A DNA stretch of 25,481 nt from an uncultured Catenibacterium sp. (GTDB lineage: Bacteria > Bacillota_I > Bacilli_A > Erysipelotrichales > Coprobacillaceae): NCBI GenBank assembly GCA_900540685.1, contig UQGS01000031.1:1-25481 (forward strand), written 5' to 3'. The notes under the pieces are model-generated. The model made no database searches, was not told the origin of the DNA, and saw only the letters and a list, made by a program, of their open reading frames with translations. Shown in pieces: positions 1-6,578 of the stretch; the first letter of the stretch is position 1, and every line of letters begins with the position of its first letter. The translations under genes were made by a program, and so were the position numbers.

Positions 1-3
1 CAT

Positions 4-29
4 AAAAGACAGCCGATTTCTCGACTGTC
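4..29 (-). terminator. Rho-independent terminator of the vWA surface protein gene
   Basis: Read on the minus strand, a 9-bp stem (8-16 with 21-29, including one T-G wobble) closed by a GAAA tetraloop is followed by TTTTATG. It lies about 28 nt after the stop codon of the surface protein gene and should end that transcript. Confidence 0.8.
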
Positions 30-57
30 CCTTGGTTAGATATATATCTTAGTTATA

Positions 58-2913
58 CTATGATACTTTCTTTTTCTTTAGTAATGCGAGTAATGCAATA
101 CCACTCACTGCAAGTAATGCAATCACTGCAGATACGTTTGTAGAATCGCCTGTCTTAGGAGTTACTGTAGTTGTTTTATCGTTATTCTTGCTTGGAGCAG
201 GAGTTTTTTCTTTCACTGTAACCTTAATAGTCTTTGTGCAAGATGCGCCTTTACTATCTGTTACTTTGTAAGTAACTTCGTATACGCCAGGCTTAGATGG
301 ATCAACTGTATTCTTTAAGATTTCAATCTTATCAGTTAAGTTACCATCTTCTTTATCCTTTGCAGTAACGCCATCTTTTGGATCAAACTTATCACCGACT
401 GTGATTTCCTTATCAGTTACATCAATAGTTGGTGCTTCATTAAGAGTTTCAATCTTAGGATTTACAGTAACTGTAATAGTCTTAGTGCGAGATGCGCCTT
501 TACTATCTGTTACTTTGTAAGTTACTTCGTACTTACCAGCCTTAGTAGTATCTACTTCATTCTTTAATACTTCAATCTTATCAGTTAGATCTCCATCTTC
601 CACGTCTTCTGCTGTAACATCAGCCTTAGGATCAAATGTATCACCAACTGTGATTGTCTTATCTTCAGCCTTGATAGTAGGGATTGCATTTAATACTTCC
701 ATCTTTGGATTTACAGTAACTGTAATAGTCTTAGTATATGATGCACCCTTGCTGTCTGTCACCTTGTAAGTTACTTCGTACTTACCAGGTTTAGTTGTAT
801 CTACTTCATTATTTAAGATTTCAATCTTATCAGTTAAGTTTCCATCTTCAGCGTCTGTTGCAGTTACATCAGCCATAGGATCAAATGCATCACCAACTGT
901 AAGAGTCTTATCTTCGGCTTCAATGATTGGTGCTGCATTTAGAGGTTCCATCTTTGGATTTACTGTAACCTTGATAGTCTTAACATGAGATGCGCCACCG
1001 CTATCTGTTACCTTGTAAGTTACTTCATACTTGCCAGGTTTAGTTGTATCTACTTCATTCTCTAAGATTTCAATCTTATCAGTGATATCTCCATCTTCTT
1101 CGTCTTCAGCAGTTACATCAGCTAATGGATCAAATTCATCGCCAACTGTAAGAGTCTTATCTGTTGCCTGAATCACTGGACATGCATTAAGATCTGCAGC
1201 CTTTGGATTAACAGTAACCTTAATTGTAGTTGTATAAGATGCGCCTTGAGTGTCTGTTACCTTGTATGTAACATCATAAATACCAGGTTCATTAACATTG
1301 ACATCATTCTTTAAGATTTCAATCTTATTAGTGATATCTCCATCTTCTTCATCTGTTGCAGTTACATCAGCTCTTGGATTAAATTCATCACCCACTTCAA
1401 TTGTCTTATCAGTGGCTTTAATCACTGGTGCTACATTCATTGGTACCCAGTTCATAACCCAAGTTGCATTGTAAGTGATATTATTTGTAACCTTTTCTTC
1501 AACTGCAGGTGACCATCCAGTGAATGTATAACCTGCTCTTGTAGGTGTTTCACCAAAATGAGGTGTTGCTGTACCTACTACTAAATCAGAAAATACCTTA
1601 TCTTCAAATACGACTTCACCATCAACGCCATCAGTATAAGTAACTGTATAACGTGTCTTAATTCCTTTTGCACCTGGAATTGGGAATTTAACTTTACTTC
1701 CATCAGGCATAGCAATATATGTTTCACCATTTAATGGATAAAGTTTTCCTTCTTTAAAATCAGGATGATCAGCATCTAATGTAACAAAGTATTCTAACTC
1801 ATAAGTATAATAAGTCTGAGTACCTTCTGTTGTAGTCGTTGCATTTGCAAGTTTCCACTTAAAGCCACTTGCATCCGGCTGTACAGATGGAGGTAATTGA
1901 CTTACTGATACAAATGGAGCTGCTCCATCAAATACTTCTAGGTCTTTACCAGTAATACCAGTTGTAACACTTTCAGAAATAGCCTTAAATACTTTAGTTA
2001 AGTCATCAGTTTCACTTGAATCATATGCTTTATCACGACTTGTTGCGATACTGCCTTTTAAGAATTCAGAAACTGTAGGGCCATCTCTATATGTTATATC
2101 TCTGGCTGCGCCATAACACACTGTATAAACTGTAGATTGGTCTTTGAGAAGCTTAGCATCTGCAGATGTTGCTTCAACATTTTTTTCAGAACACTCTTGA
2201 CCATTACCATATACATGGTATGTTATGCCACCAATTTCGATGTGTGTATGTAAAAAAGACCAAAATTCATCATCACAAGTTCCTAAATAGTAAGTTGGTT
2301 TTCCATCAGTTAATACTACTGTATTTCTGTTGGCTTTTTGAATTTCTTTCACGTCATCTTTTAAGAATAAAGATGTAGCTTGTTTAATACCAGCATCTAG
2401 GTTTGTTCCACCACGAGCTTTTAGATTGTTAATTGCTTCAAATGCTTTGTTTTTACCTTTAGTAGAAGAAACATCAGTCCAATTTAACGGTATTTTAACA
2501 TCAGTTGCAAAATCAACAACCGCAAGATAACGTCCAACATTTTCTTTATCGCCAGCATATGACTTCACAAACTCTTTTGCTGCTGCTCTTAAATTTCTAA
2601 TACGGTTACCATCCATACTATTTGAAGTATCAACTACAAGAACTGTAGCTGACTTCTTGGTAAAAGTTTCAACATTCTGTTTAGTAACAACCTTTAATTT
2701 CATCCTATAAGTGTTGTTACCAAGTGCTTCAGCTGTTTTATCAACTGAATGAATACCTTCTGGCAGGGTCTGATCTAATTCACCTTGAACCCACTGACCA
2801 GAATCGTTATAATAACCGTTCGTCACTGCGTTATCAGCATTCGCATTTATAGGTGCTAATGAGACACTCATCATCAATGCTACTGCATAACTCGTGAATT
2901 TCTTGACATTCAT
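58..2913 (-). CDS. Cell-wall-anchored vWA-domain adhesin with five DUF5011-type Ig-like repeats
   Basis: A surface protein of 951 aa. An N-terminal signal peptide ends in ANA at about residue 26. A von Willebrand A domain follows (about 88-320) with a complete MIDAS set: DTSNS at 95-99, the Thr in GGTNLDAG, and the Asp in VVLTDG. An InlB-type Listeria-Bacteroides repeat (roughly 425-490, ending in GYTFTGW and YNATW) comes next. Five Ig-like repeats of the DUF5011 kind, each exactly 83 residues, run from 493 to 907. The tail carries TPKTGD (918-923), a hydrophobic stretch and KKKKVS, which is a sortase signal with Thr in place of Leu. vWA proteins of this layout usually bind host or matrix ligands in a metal-dependent way; that role is inferred. 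The start was set at the ATG preceded by AAAGGGG. A TTG seven codons upstream overlaps that ribosome-binding site and is less likely. Confidence 0.9.
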   Translation of the reverse strand: MNVKKFTSYAVALMMSVSLAPINANADNAVTNGYYNDSGQWVQGELDQTLPEGIHSVDKTAEALGNNTYRMKLKVVTKQNVETFTKKSATVLVVDTSNSMDGNRIRNLRAAAKEFVKSYAGDKENVGRYLAVVDFATDVKIPLNWTDVSSTKGKNKAFEAINNLKARGGTNLDAGIKQATSLFLKDDVKEIQKANRNTVVLTDGKPTYYLGTCDDEFWSFLHTHIEIGGITYHVYGNGQECSEKNVEATSADAKLLKDQSTVYTVCYGAARDITYRDGPTVSEFLKGSIATSRDKAYDSSETDDLTKVFKAISESVTTGITGKDLEVFDGAAPFVSVSQLPPSVQPDASGFKWKLANATTTTEGTQTYYTYELEYFVTLDADHPDFKEGKLYPLNGETYIAMPDGSKVKFPIPGAKGIKTRYTVTYTDGVDGEVVFEDKVFSDLVVGTATPHFGETPTRAGYTFTGWSPAVEEKVTNNITYNATWVMNWVPMNVAPVIKATDKTIEVGDEFNPRADVTATDEEDGDITNKIEILKNDVNVNEPGIYDVTYKVTDTQGASYTTTIKVTVNPKAADLNACPVIQATDKTLTVGDEFDPLADVTAEDEEDGDITDKIEILENEVDTTKPGKYEVTYKVTDSGGASHVKTIKVTVNPKMEPLNAAPIIEAEDKTLTVGDAFDPMADVTATDAEDGNLTDKIEILNNEVDTTKPGKYEVTYKVTDSKGASYTKTITVTVNPKMEVLNAIPTIKAEDKTITVGDTFDPKADVTAEDVEDGDLTDKIEVLKNEVDTTKAGKYEVTYKVTDSKGASRTKTITVTVNPKIETLNEAPTIDVTDKEITVGDKFDPKDGVTAKDKEDGNLTDKIEILKNTVDPSKPGVYEVTYKVTDSKGASCTKTIKVTVKEKTPAPSKNNDKTTTVTPKTGDSTNVSAVIALLAVSGIALLALLKKKKVS
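193..1437 (-). repeat. Five tandem 249-bp coding repeats
   Basis: Five direct repeats with a period of exactly 249 bp encode the 83-residue Ig-like units. Boundaries, taken at the Asn of the LN-x-x-P motif, fall at 1437, 1188, 939, 690 and 441. The middle copies are nearly identical in DNA (for example the EVDTTKPGKYEVTYKVTDS segment). The first and last copies have drifted more, a pattern expected from internal duplication or copy-number change by recombination. Confidence 0.9.
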
Positions 2914-2942
2914 AGTTCTTTCCCCTTTCTTCAATTTTTAAT

Positions 2943-3340
2943 TATTCGTTTACAATTGTATAAACACAATCGCATGAAGGGCACTTTTTAATATCTGACA
3001 ATCTAGATAGTTTGTTATTAGCAAAAATAAGTTATTCTATAACATTCATATCATAAGTTTTATATTTATGTTTTCGCATCTCACCAGTTAAAGTATTTAT
3101 CATTTTAAATAAATATGTTTTAAAAATCTTAATCTCATTATCTTAGTCATTCATATTAAATTTAAAATGTTCCTCTTTAACCTTTAGAGCTTTTTTGCCA
3201 CTTTATCATATCAATAATTATAGAAATAAGAGAGCATAGTAATATATGATTCAGCTGTGCACTTATGCAATTGATAACACAATCATTAGCAAACAATCAC
3301 ATACAATAGACGATTAAAAAAAATTTATTCCTCCTTCCTT
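2943..3340 (-). pseudogene. Possible relic of a small protein gene with a C-terminal CPxC motif
   Basis: On the minus strand a perfect AAGGAGG lies at about 3330-3336, but no ATG, GTG or TTG sits at a workable distance. Further on, one frame stays mostly open up to a stop at 2943-2945. It gives a run of 36 codons beginning DNEIKIF, one TAA, then 29 codons containing SDIKKCPSCDCVYTIVNE. Upstream pieces in another frame (for example LFANDCVINC) suggest at least one frameshift. The Cys-x-x-Cys-x-Cys ending resembles a zinc ribbon. I cannot name the family, and in DNA this AT-rich open runs of 30 codons can arise by chance. Confidence 0.3.
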
Positions 3341-3510
3341 TATATACCATTTCTAAAATTATACTTTTTTAATTGCCTATTACTATCTACAAATATAGTA
3401 GACGATAGCGGTTACATTTTCAATCCTAATTACCCTATAAACTGTACCATATTTAGGAATTTGTGACATGTAATAATTAAATGTGAGGTTATTTTGTTGG
3501 AATAATACAA

Positions 3511-3536
3511 ATATGTAAGTGCATTCGCTTACATAT
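3511..3536. promoter_or_regulatory. Inverted repeat (possible operator or RNA hairpin)
   Basis: The perfect 9-bp arms ATATGTAAG and CTTACATAT are separated by 8 nt. Read as plus-strand RNA, the stem extends by a G-U and a G-C pair to 11 bp with a CATT loop. No gene start lies within 600 bp downstream of it on the minus strand, so the role is unknown. Confidence 0.45.
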
Positions 3537-3582
3537 AGTATTTACATAATACTGTATTTGTAAGTGTTTAAGGATAGAACCA

Positions 3583-3613
3583 CAATGAACGACATGAATA
3601 ACATGTCGTATTG
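3583..3613 (+). ncRNA. Bulged hairpin, possible small RNA element upstream of a two-way terminator
   Basis: Arms ACGACATG (3589-3596) and CATGTCGT (3602-3609) form an 8-bp stem with a 5-nt loop. After a 2-nt bulge, CAAT (3583-3586) pairs with ATTG (3610-3613). Forty bases further, the terminator at 3645-3695 could also stop plus-strand transcripts, so a short plus-strand RNA of about 120-140 nt is conceivable. I found no clear promoter. An 18-codon frame (ATG at 3585, with AAGGA upstream) spans the hairpin and may be chance. Confidence 0.25.
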
Positions 3614-3644
3614 GACTACTTTGTTATGGATGTTCCAATGATAC

Positions 3645-3695
3645 AAAAAAAGTAACAGTGCAAGATACATTTTGTATTTCTTGCCTGCCACTTTT
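3645..3695 (-). terminator. Terminator after the RQC gene, probably bidirectional
   Basis: Minus-strand reading: AAGT, then GCAAG plus ATACA pairing with TGTAT plus CTTGC (a 2-nt bulge in between), then ACTT followed by seven T residues. The opposite strand also ends in a CTTTTTTCTT tract, so it may work in both directions. It begins about 11 nt after the stop codon of the RQC gene. Confidence 0.75.
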
Positions 3696-3705
3696 TTCTT
3701 GACTC

Positions 3706-4284
3706 CTACACTTTATCTTTAATTATCTTCTCTACTTCAATAATACGTCTACCAATTCTTTTTGATTCTATTTCTTTGTATGCTTCCAAACAAGGAATGA
3801 ATGCTTTGTTACCTTCTTCCTCAATAATATCAAGTATACGTAAAATAACCTTTCTATTTACTTTGATCAGCTTATAAATGACACGCGGATCATTTTCTTT
3901 TACATCCAAGCAGAATTGTTGATATAATTCCTGAGCAAATGTTTCTTTCTCTATTGCCCATCCTTCATCAGAAAATACTAATAAAGGGAGACGTCCATCA
4001 TATTTAATTCGAAGATAATCCTCATCAATCATCCAATCAATATAATGCATAATATCAGCTAATTTCATATCATGATAATAGCCATAAGCAGGACACTCAT
4101 TTAGTTTAAGTTCTAGTACCTTCTTATCCTTAGAACCTTTTAATATCTTAGCAAGCATATTTCTTCCTGCTTTCATAATACACATATCAGCTGCTCTTAA
4201 GATCATCTTGATATCTTCTGGAGATAATTCTTTTACATTACCTGTATCAAGAACGACAGGTATTCTATTAACTCTTCTACTCAT
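3706..4284 (-). CDS. Stand-alone RQC-domain (winged-helix) DNA-binding protein, RQC-minor type
   Basis: Residues about 28-120 of this 192-aa protein read like the RQC winged-helix domain found at the C-terminal side of RecQ helicases. Visible parts are a helix with AGRNMLAKILKGSKDKKVLEL, a short loop CPAYGYYHDM, a recognition helix ADIMHYIDWMI, then a beta wing ending LPLLVFSDEGW. In RecQ this fold binds the duplex next to a fork. Here there is no helicase domain, and the remaining 70 residues are helical and basic (the tail has ESKRIGRRI). I recall this as the RQC-minor-1 group of Firmicutes, whose function is not established. The start has GAGG 9 nt upstream. It stands alone with its own promoter and terminator. 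Confidence 0.75.
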   Translation of the reverse strand: MSRRVNRIPVVLDTGNVKELSPEDIKMILRAADMCIMKAGRNMLAKILKGSKDKKVLELKLNECPAYGYYHDMKLADIMHYIDWMIDEDYLRIKYDGRLPLLVFSDEGWAIEKETFAQELYQQFCLDVKENDPRVIYKLIKVNRKVILRILDIIEEEGNKAFIPCLEAYKEIESKRIGRRIIEVEKIIKDKV

Positions 4285-4311
4285 TGGTTATTTCCTCGCT
4301 TTCATATATAA

Positions 4312-4340
4312 ATTTTAATACCACTCTGTTTATCATTCAA
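4312..4340 (-). promoter_or_regulatory. Promoter of the RQC gene
   Basis: TTGAAT (4335-4340) and TAAAAT (4312-4317), read on the minus strand, are separated by exactly 17 nt. They lie 28 nt upstream of the start codon. Confidence 0.6.
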
Positions 4341-4489
4341 CATAAAAGCTCTGTAAAGAGAATTACGATACAATTATCATATGCTTTGCACAAAGTCCAT
4401 TTATCATTACAGGGAGCAGAAGTTAATTGTCATTTTTGAGATAACCATTTTGTTTACATATCATTCTAAATTAATTGTAAATTTCAAGA

Positions 4490-4518
4490 TTGTATTCTTA
4501 TATCACATTGCCTATAAT
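4490..4518 (+). promoter_or_regulatory. Promoter of the 61-aa gene
   Basis: A perfect TATAAT at 4513-4518 lies 17 nt after a weak -35 hexamer TTGTAT (4490-4495). The predicted start site leaves a leader of about 20 nt carrying AGGAG. Confidence 0.65.
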
Positions 4519-4543
4519 AAAGTAGAAAATAGGAGATATCAGT

Positions 4544-4729
4544 ATGCCCACTTCAAGTATTACTCATAATTTTGTTATATCAAAGCCAGATAGTGTAAAG
4601 CGTTTTGTAGATGCAATTGATGAAGCCGAGCGTGACCGCACACCTAAACAGACACTTCCTGGACGTCAGTTAACAAACCCACAGGAAATTTTAGCTTTAA
4701 TGGCTAAAATGAAGAAACAACATGACTGA
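4544..4729 (+). CDS. Small 61-aa protein of unknown function
   Basis: The gene is complete: a TATAAT promoter, AGGAG with an 8-nt spacer before ATG, 61 codons and a strong terminator. The protein starts SITHNFVISKPDSVKRFVDAI, is rich in charged residues after residue 25 (EAERDRTPKQ), and ends in a predicted helix NPQEILALMAKMKKQ. No membrane segment, signal or Cys is present. Its size and two-part build (beta-like N-terminus, helical C-terminus) recall small antitoxin or phage-accessory proteins, but I do not recognise the family and no toxin gene adjoins it. It is one of only two plus-strand genes in the window, which fits a recently acquired or independently expressed unit. Confidence 0.75.
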   Translation: MPTSSITHNFVISKPDSVKRFVDAIDEAERDRTPKQTLPGRQLTNPQEILALMAKMKKQHD

Positions 4730-4738
4730 TAAATAATT

Positions 4739-4783
4739 AAAACTTCTAAAAAATAGGTATTTCACTATCTCTTAGAAGTTTTT
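4739..4783 (+). terminator. Terminator of the 61-aa gene
   Basis: A perfect 11-bp stem (4739-4749 with 4772-4782, AAAACTTCTAA and its complement) encloses 22 nt that contain a second small ATAG/CTAT stem, and it ends in TTTTT. The symmetric A and T tracts could also serve the minus strand. Confidence 0.8.
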
Positions 4784-4884
4784 CTCATAACCAAATTTAA
4801 TTGTATGTCTTCTTCTAATCGTTTAAAAGTTTCTTCAACAGAAATAGAATCATTATTTTTAGCATAGTTTAAGTCAATATTCAT
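4765..4884 (-). pseudogene. 39-aa open frame, possible antitoxin-tail remnant
   Basis: Reading starts at an ATG and gives MNIDLNYAKNNDSISVEETF, then KRLEEDIQ, up to a TAG that lies inside the terminator of the opposing 61-aa gene. The SxEExFxRLEE pattern is like the C-terminal end of RelB/Phd-type antitoxins. There is no recognisable ribosome-binding site. The frame stays open upstream into the terminator hairpin of the next gene, so it is more likely a truncated fragment than a working gene. Confidence 0.25.
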
Positions 4885-4918
4885 TATCTGATCAAATTCT
4901 ACTTTTTCTAATATATAA

Positions 4919-4938
4919 AGCCCCCTACATAGGAGGCT
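4919..4938 (-). terminator. Terminator after the Imm33-like gene
   Basis: A 7-bp stem (AGCCTCC with GGGGGCT on the minus strand, one T-G pair) with a 6-nt loop TATGTA is followed by TTATATATT. The T-tract is weak. It sits 6 nt after the stop codon of the 79-aa gene. Confidence 0.65.
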
Positions 4939-4943
4939 TCACT

Positions 4944-5183
4944 TTACTTTTTATTTATACAACAACCACAAGGCATATCTGCTACTTCACCAATAGAAGG
5001 GTCTAGTGCATAGACTTCTTCTAGAGATACAATTCTTGCATCATCTGTAGTGTGTTCTTTACCACATAAGAATTGCCACATACCATCCTCATCATGAGAG
5101 ATGTAAGCAATAGGTTCTTCTTTATTAAGTACATGACTGCATACTATACATGCAGTATGAGGATCATCATCAAATGGGAACAT
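4944..5183 (-). CDS. Small Cys-rich protein resembling Imm33/DUF2185
   Basis: A 79-aa soluble protein. The core reads CIVCSHVLNKEEPIAYI, then DGMWQFLCGKE, then a DPSIGEVADMPCG end. This order (a Cys-containing first strand, a GW/MW-x-F-x-x-G turn, and a late D-P-S-I near the end) matches what I know of the DUF2185/Imm33 family, some of whose members are predicted immunity proteins in polymorphic toxin loci. No toxin gene is near. Instead it follows rlmD after 1 nt, so it is probably cotranscribed with it. Six Cys residues (C12, C15, C40, C72, C74, C75) could bind metal, an unusual feature for that family. The family assignment is moderate, the function unknown. Confidence 0.65.
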   Translation of the reverse strand: MFPFDDDPHTACIVCSHVLNKEEPIAYISHDEDGMWQFLCGKEHTTDDARIVSLEEVYALDPSIGEVADMPCGCCINKK

Positions 5184-5184
5184 A

Positions 5185-6531
5185 TTATTTACTTAACAAC
5201 AAAATATTTTCGATATGGGGAGTATGCGGGAACATATCTACTGGCTGTACGTCCATTGGTTTATAACCCTTTTCTACCAAATATGTTAAATCTCTTGCTT
5301 GTGTGGCTACATTACATGAGATATAGACAATACGTTCAGGAGAGAGTGTAGTTAATCTTTCTAGGAATTCAGTAGAACATCCTTTTCTAGGTGGATCTAC
5401 CATAACACAATCTACCTTTTCATTTCTTTCTACAAACTCAGTCATGAAATGACCTGCATCATCACATACAAATTCAGCATTTGTAATACTGTTTCTTTCA
5501 GCATTCTCTTTTGCATCCACAATAGCCTGTGGAACGACTTCTACACCATAAACCTTCTTAACATGTTTTGCGAGAGTTAAAGAAATAGTCCCAATACCAC
5601 AATAAGCATCAATAACTACATCAGTTGGTTTAAATCTCGCATATTCGATTGCTTTAGAATAAAGTACTTCTACCTGTCTAGGGTTGATCTGATAGAAAGA
5701 CTTCATAGAAATCTTATATGTATTACCTAGAAGTGTATCTTCAATATACCCTTCACCATATAATACCTTTTCTTCTTCACCTAATATCACGTTATCATGA
5801 CGTGGATTGATATTCTGAATAATCGTACGGATTTCTGGATATTCATGAGTGAGAGTATCAATGATTTCATGAATATGTGGTATTTTCTTCTTATATGAGA
5901 TAAATACAACCATAGCCTCATTCTTATGATAGCTTGTCTTAGTTAATACATGTTTGATGTTACCTGATTTAGTGAGTTTATCATAAGGCTGGATATGATA
6001 TTCTTCAAATAATTCTTTAATACGTTTAATGACCTTATTAGAGAATTCATTCTGAATAAGACAGTAATCGTTATTAATGATATCGTTTGTACGTGCTTTA
6101 TAGAATCCAGAGACAATATGTCCATCCTGCATTCCAAAAGGAACCTGTACCTTATTACGATAATGATAAGGGTTTTGATCCATTAAACAATCATTGACTT
6201 TTAAATCCTGATGGGCAATCTTTAAGAATGTTTCTTTCACTCTATGAGTCTTAAAAGACTGTTGTTCTTTATCTGACATATGCATTAATGAACAGCCACC
6301 ACACTGCTTAAAACAGTCACATTTAGGTTCTATACGTTCTTGTGATGGTGTTTTTAATTCTACTACTCTTCCTACACAATAGCTCTTAAGCACCTTAATA
6401 ATCTCTATTTGAGCTACTTCATGAAGTAATAGGTTCTTCACAAAGATAGTTGTATTATCATGCTTGACTACACCTAAACCATCATGTGTATAATCGATAC
6501 ATTCACCTATAAATTGATCTCTCTTATTCAT
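5185..6531 (-). CDS. rlmD: 23S rRNA (uracil-5-)-methyltransferase, RlmD/RlmCD type
   Basis: This 448-aa SAM-dependent enzyme makes 5-methyluridine in 23S rRNA (in Bacillus one such enzyme handles both U747 and U1939). An N-terminal TRAM domain (about 1-60) leads into an iron-sulfur cluster site with C71, C77, C80 and a fourth Cys in NNDYC. The methyltransferase core has DAYCGIGTISL for SAM, the VDPPRKG motif, and the nucleophile C406 in YISCN. The length is normal. The start has AGGAGG 6 nt upstream. Only about 12 nt separate this site from the terminator of the preceding gene, so expression depends on readthrough or on a promoter inside that gene. The symbol rlmCD would be equally apt. Confidence 0.93.
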   Translation of the reverse strand: MNKRDQFIGECIDYTHDGLGVVKHDNTTIFVKNLLLHEVAQIEIIKVLKSYCVGRVVELKTPSQERIEPKCDCFKQCGGCSLMHMSDKEQQSFKTHRVKETFLKIAHQDLKVNDCLMDQNPYHYRNKVQVPFGMQDGHIVSGFYKARTNDIINNDYCLIQNEFSNKVIKRIKELFEEYHIQPYDKLTKSGNIKHVLTKTSYHKNEAMVVFISYKKKIPHIHEIIDTLTHEYPEIRTIIQNINPRHDNVILGEEEKVLYGEGYIEDTLLGNTYKISMKSFYQINPRQVEVLYSKAIEYARFKPTDVVIDAYCGIGTISLTLAKHVKKVYGVEVVPQAIVDAKENAERNSITNAEFVCDDAGHFMTEFVERNEKVDCVMVDPPRKGCSTEFLERLTTLSPERIVYISCNVATQARDLTYLVEKGYKPMDVQPVDMFPHTPHIENILLLSK

Positions 6532-6550
6532 ATATATCCTCCTCGTTAAA

Positions 6551-6574
6551 AAAAAGCGATTAGAAATCGCTTTT
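6551..6574 (-). terminator. Terminator between the membrane-anchored protein gene and rlmD
   Basis: A perfect 10-bp stem AAAAGCGATT/AATCGCTTTT (6552-6561 with 6565-6574) with a 3-nt loop and at least eight T residues on the minus strand. It starts 4 nt after the stop codon of the upstream gene and ends just before the rlmD ribosome-binding site. Confidence 0.85.
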
Positions 6575-6578
6575 CATT

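Larger units (their letters stand above)
2914..3705. other. Gene-free AT-rich intergenic region with relic coding sequence and hairpins
   Basis: About 790 bases with no intact gene of convincing length on either strand. The part next to the adhesin (about 2940-3340) looks like a decayed minus-strand gene. The part next to the RQC gene (about 3510-3700) holds three inverted repeats including a two-way terminator. A TACAAT hexamer at 2955-2960 (minus strand) is a possible -10 box for the adhesin, but it lacks a good -35 partner. Confidence 0.6.

Noticed and set aside
193..1437. Regularly spaced repeats considered as a CRISPR array
   Set aside because: The 249-bp units are in frame and encode Ig-like domains; there are no short repeats with unique spacers and no cas genes.
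3585..3641. 18-codon plus-strand peptide frame (MNDMNNMSYW start)
   Set aside because: AAGGA is present 10 nt upstream, but the frame coincides with the hairpin, there is no promoter, and it is too short to support.
4381..4569. Plus-strand open frame of 62 codons upstream of and overlapping the 61-aa gene
   Set aside because: No ribosome-binding site, AT-rich random composition, and it covers the promoter of the 61-aa gene.
2914..5184. Insertion sequence or phage remnant in the low-gene region
   Set aside because: I found no transposase motif, terminal inverted repeats or target duplication; the evidence only supports decayed or small genes.
5073..5351. Plus-strand open frame of 92 codons over the Imm33-like gene and the end of rlmD
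   Set aside because: It is antisense to two supported genes, with no recognisable motif or ribosome-binding site.
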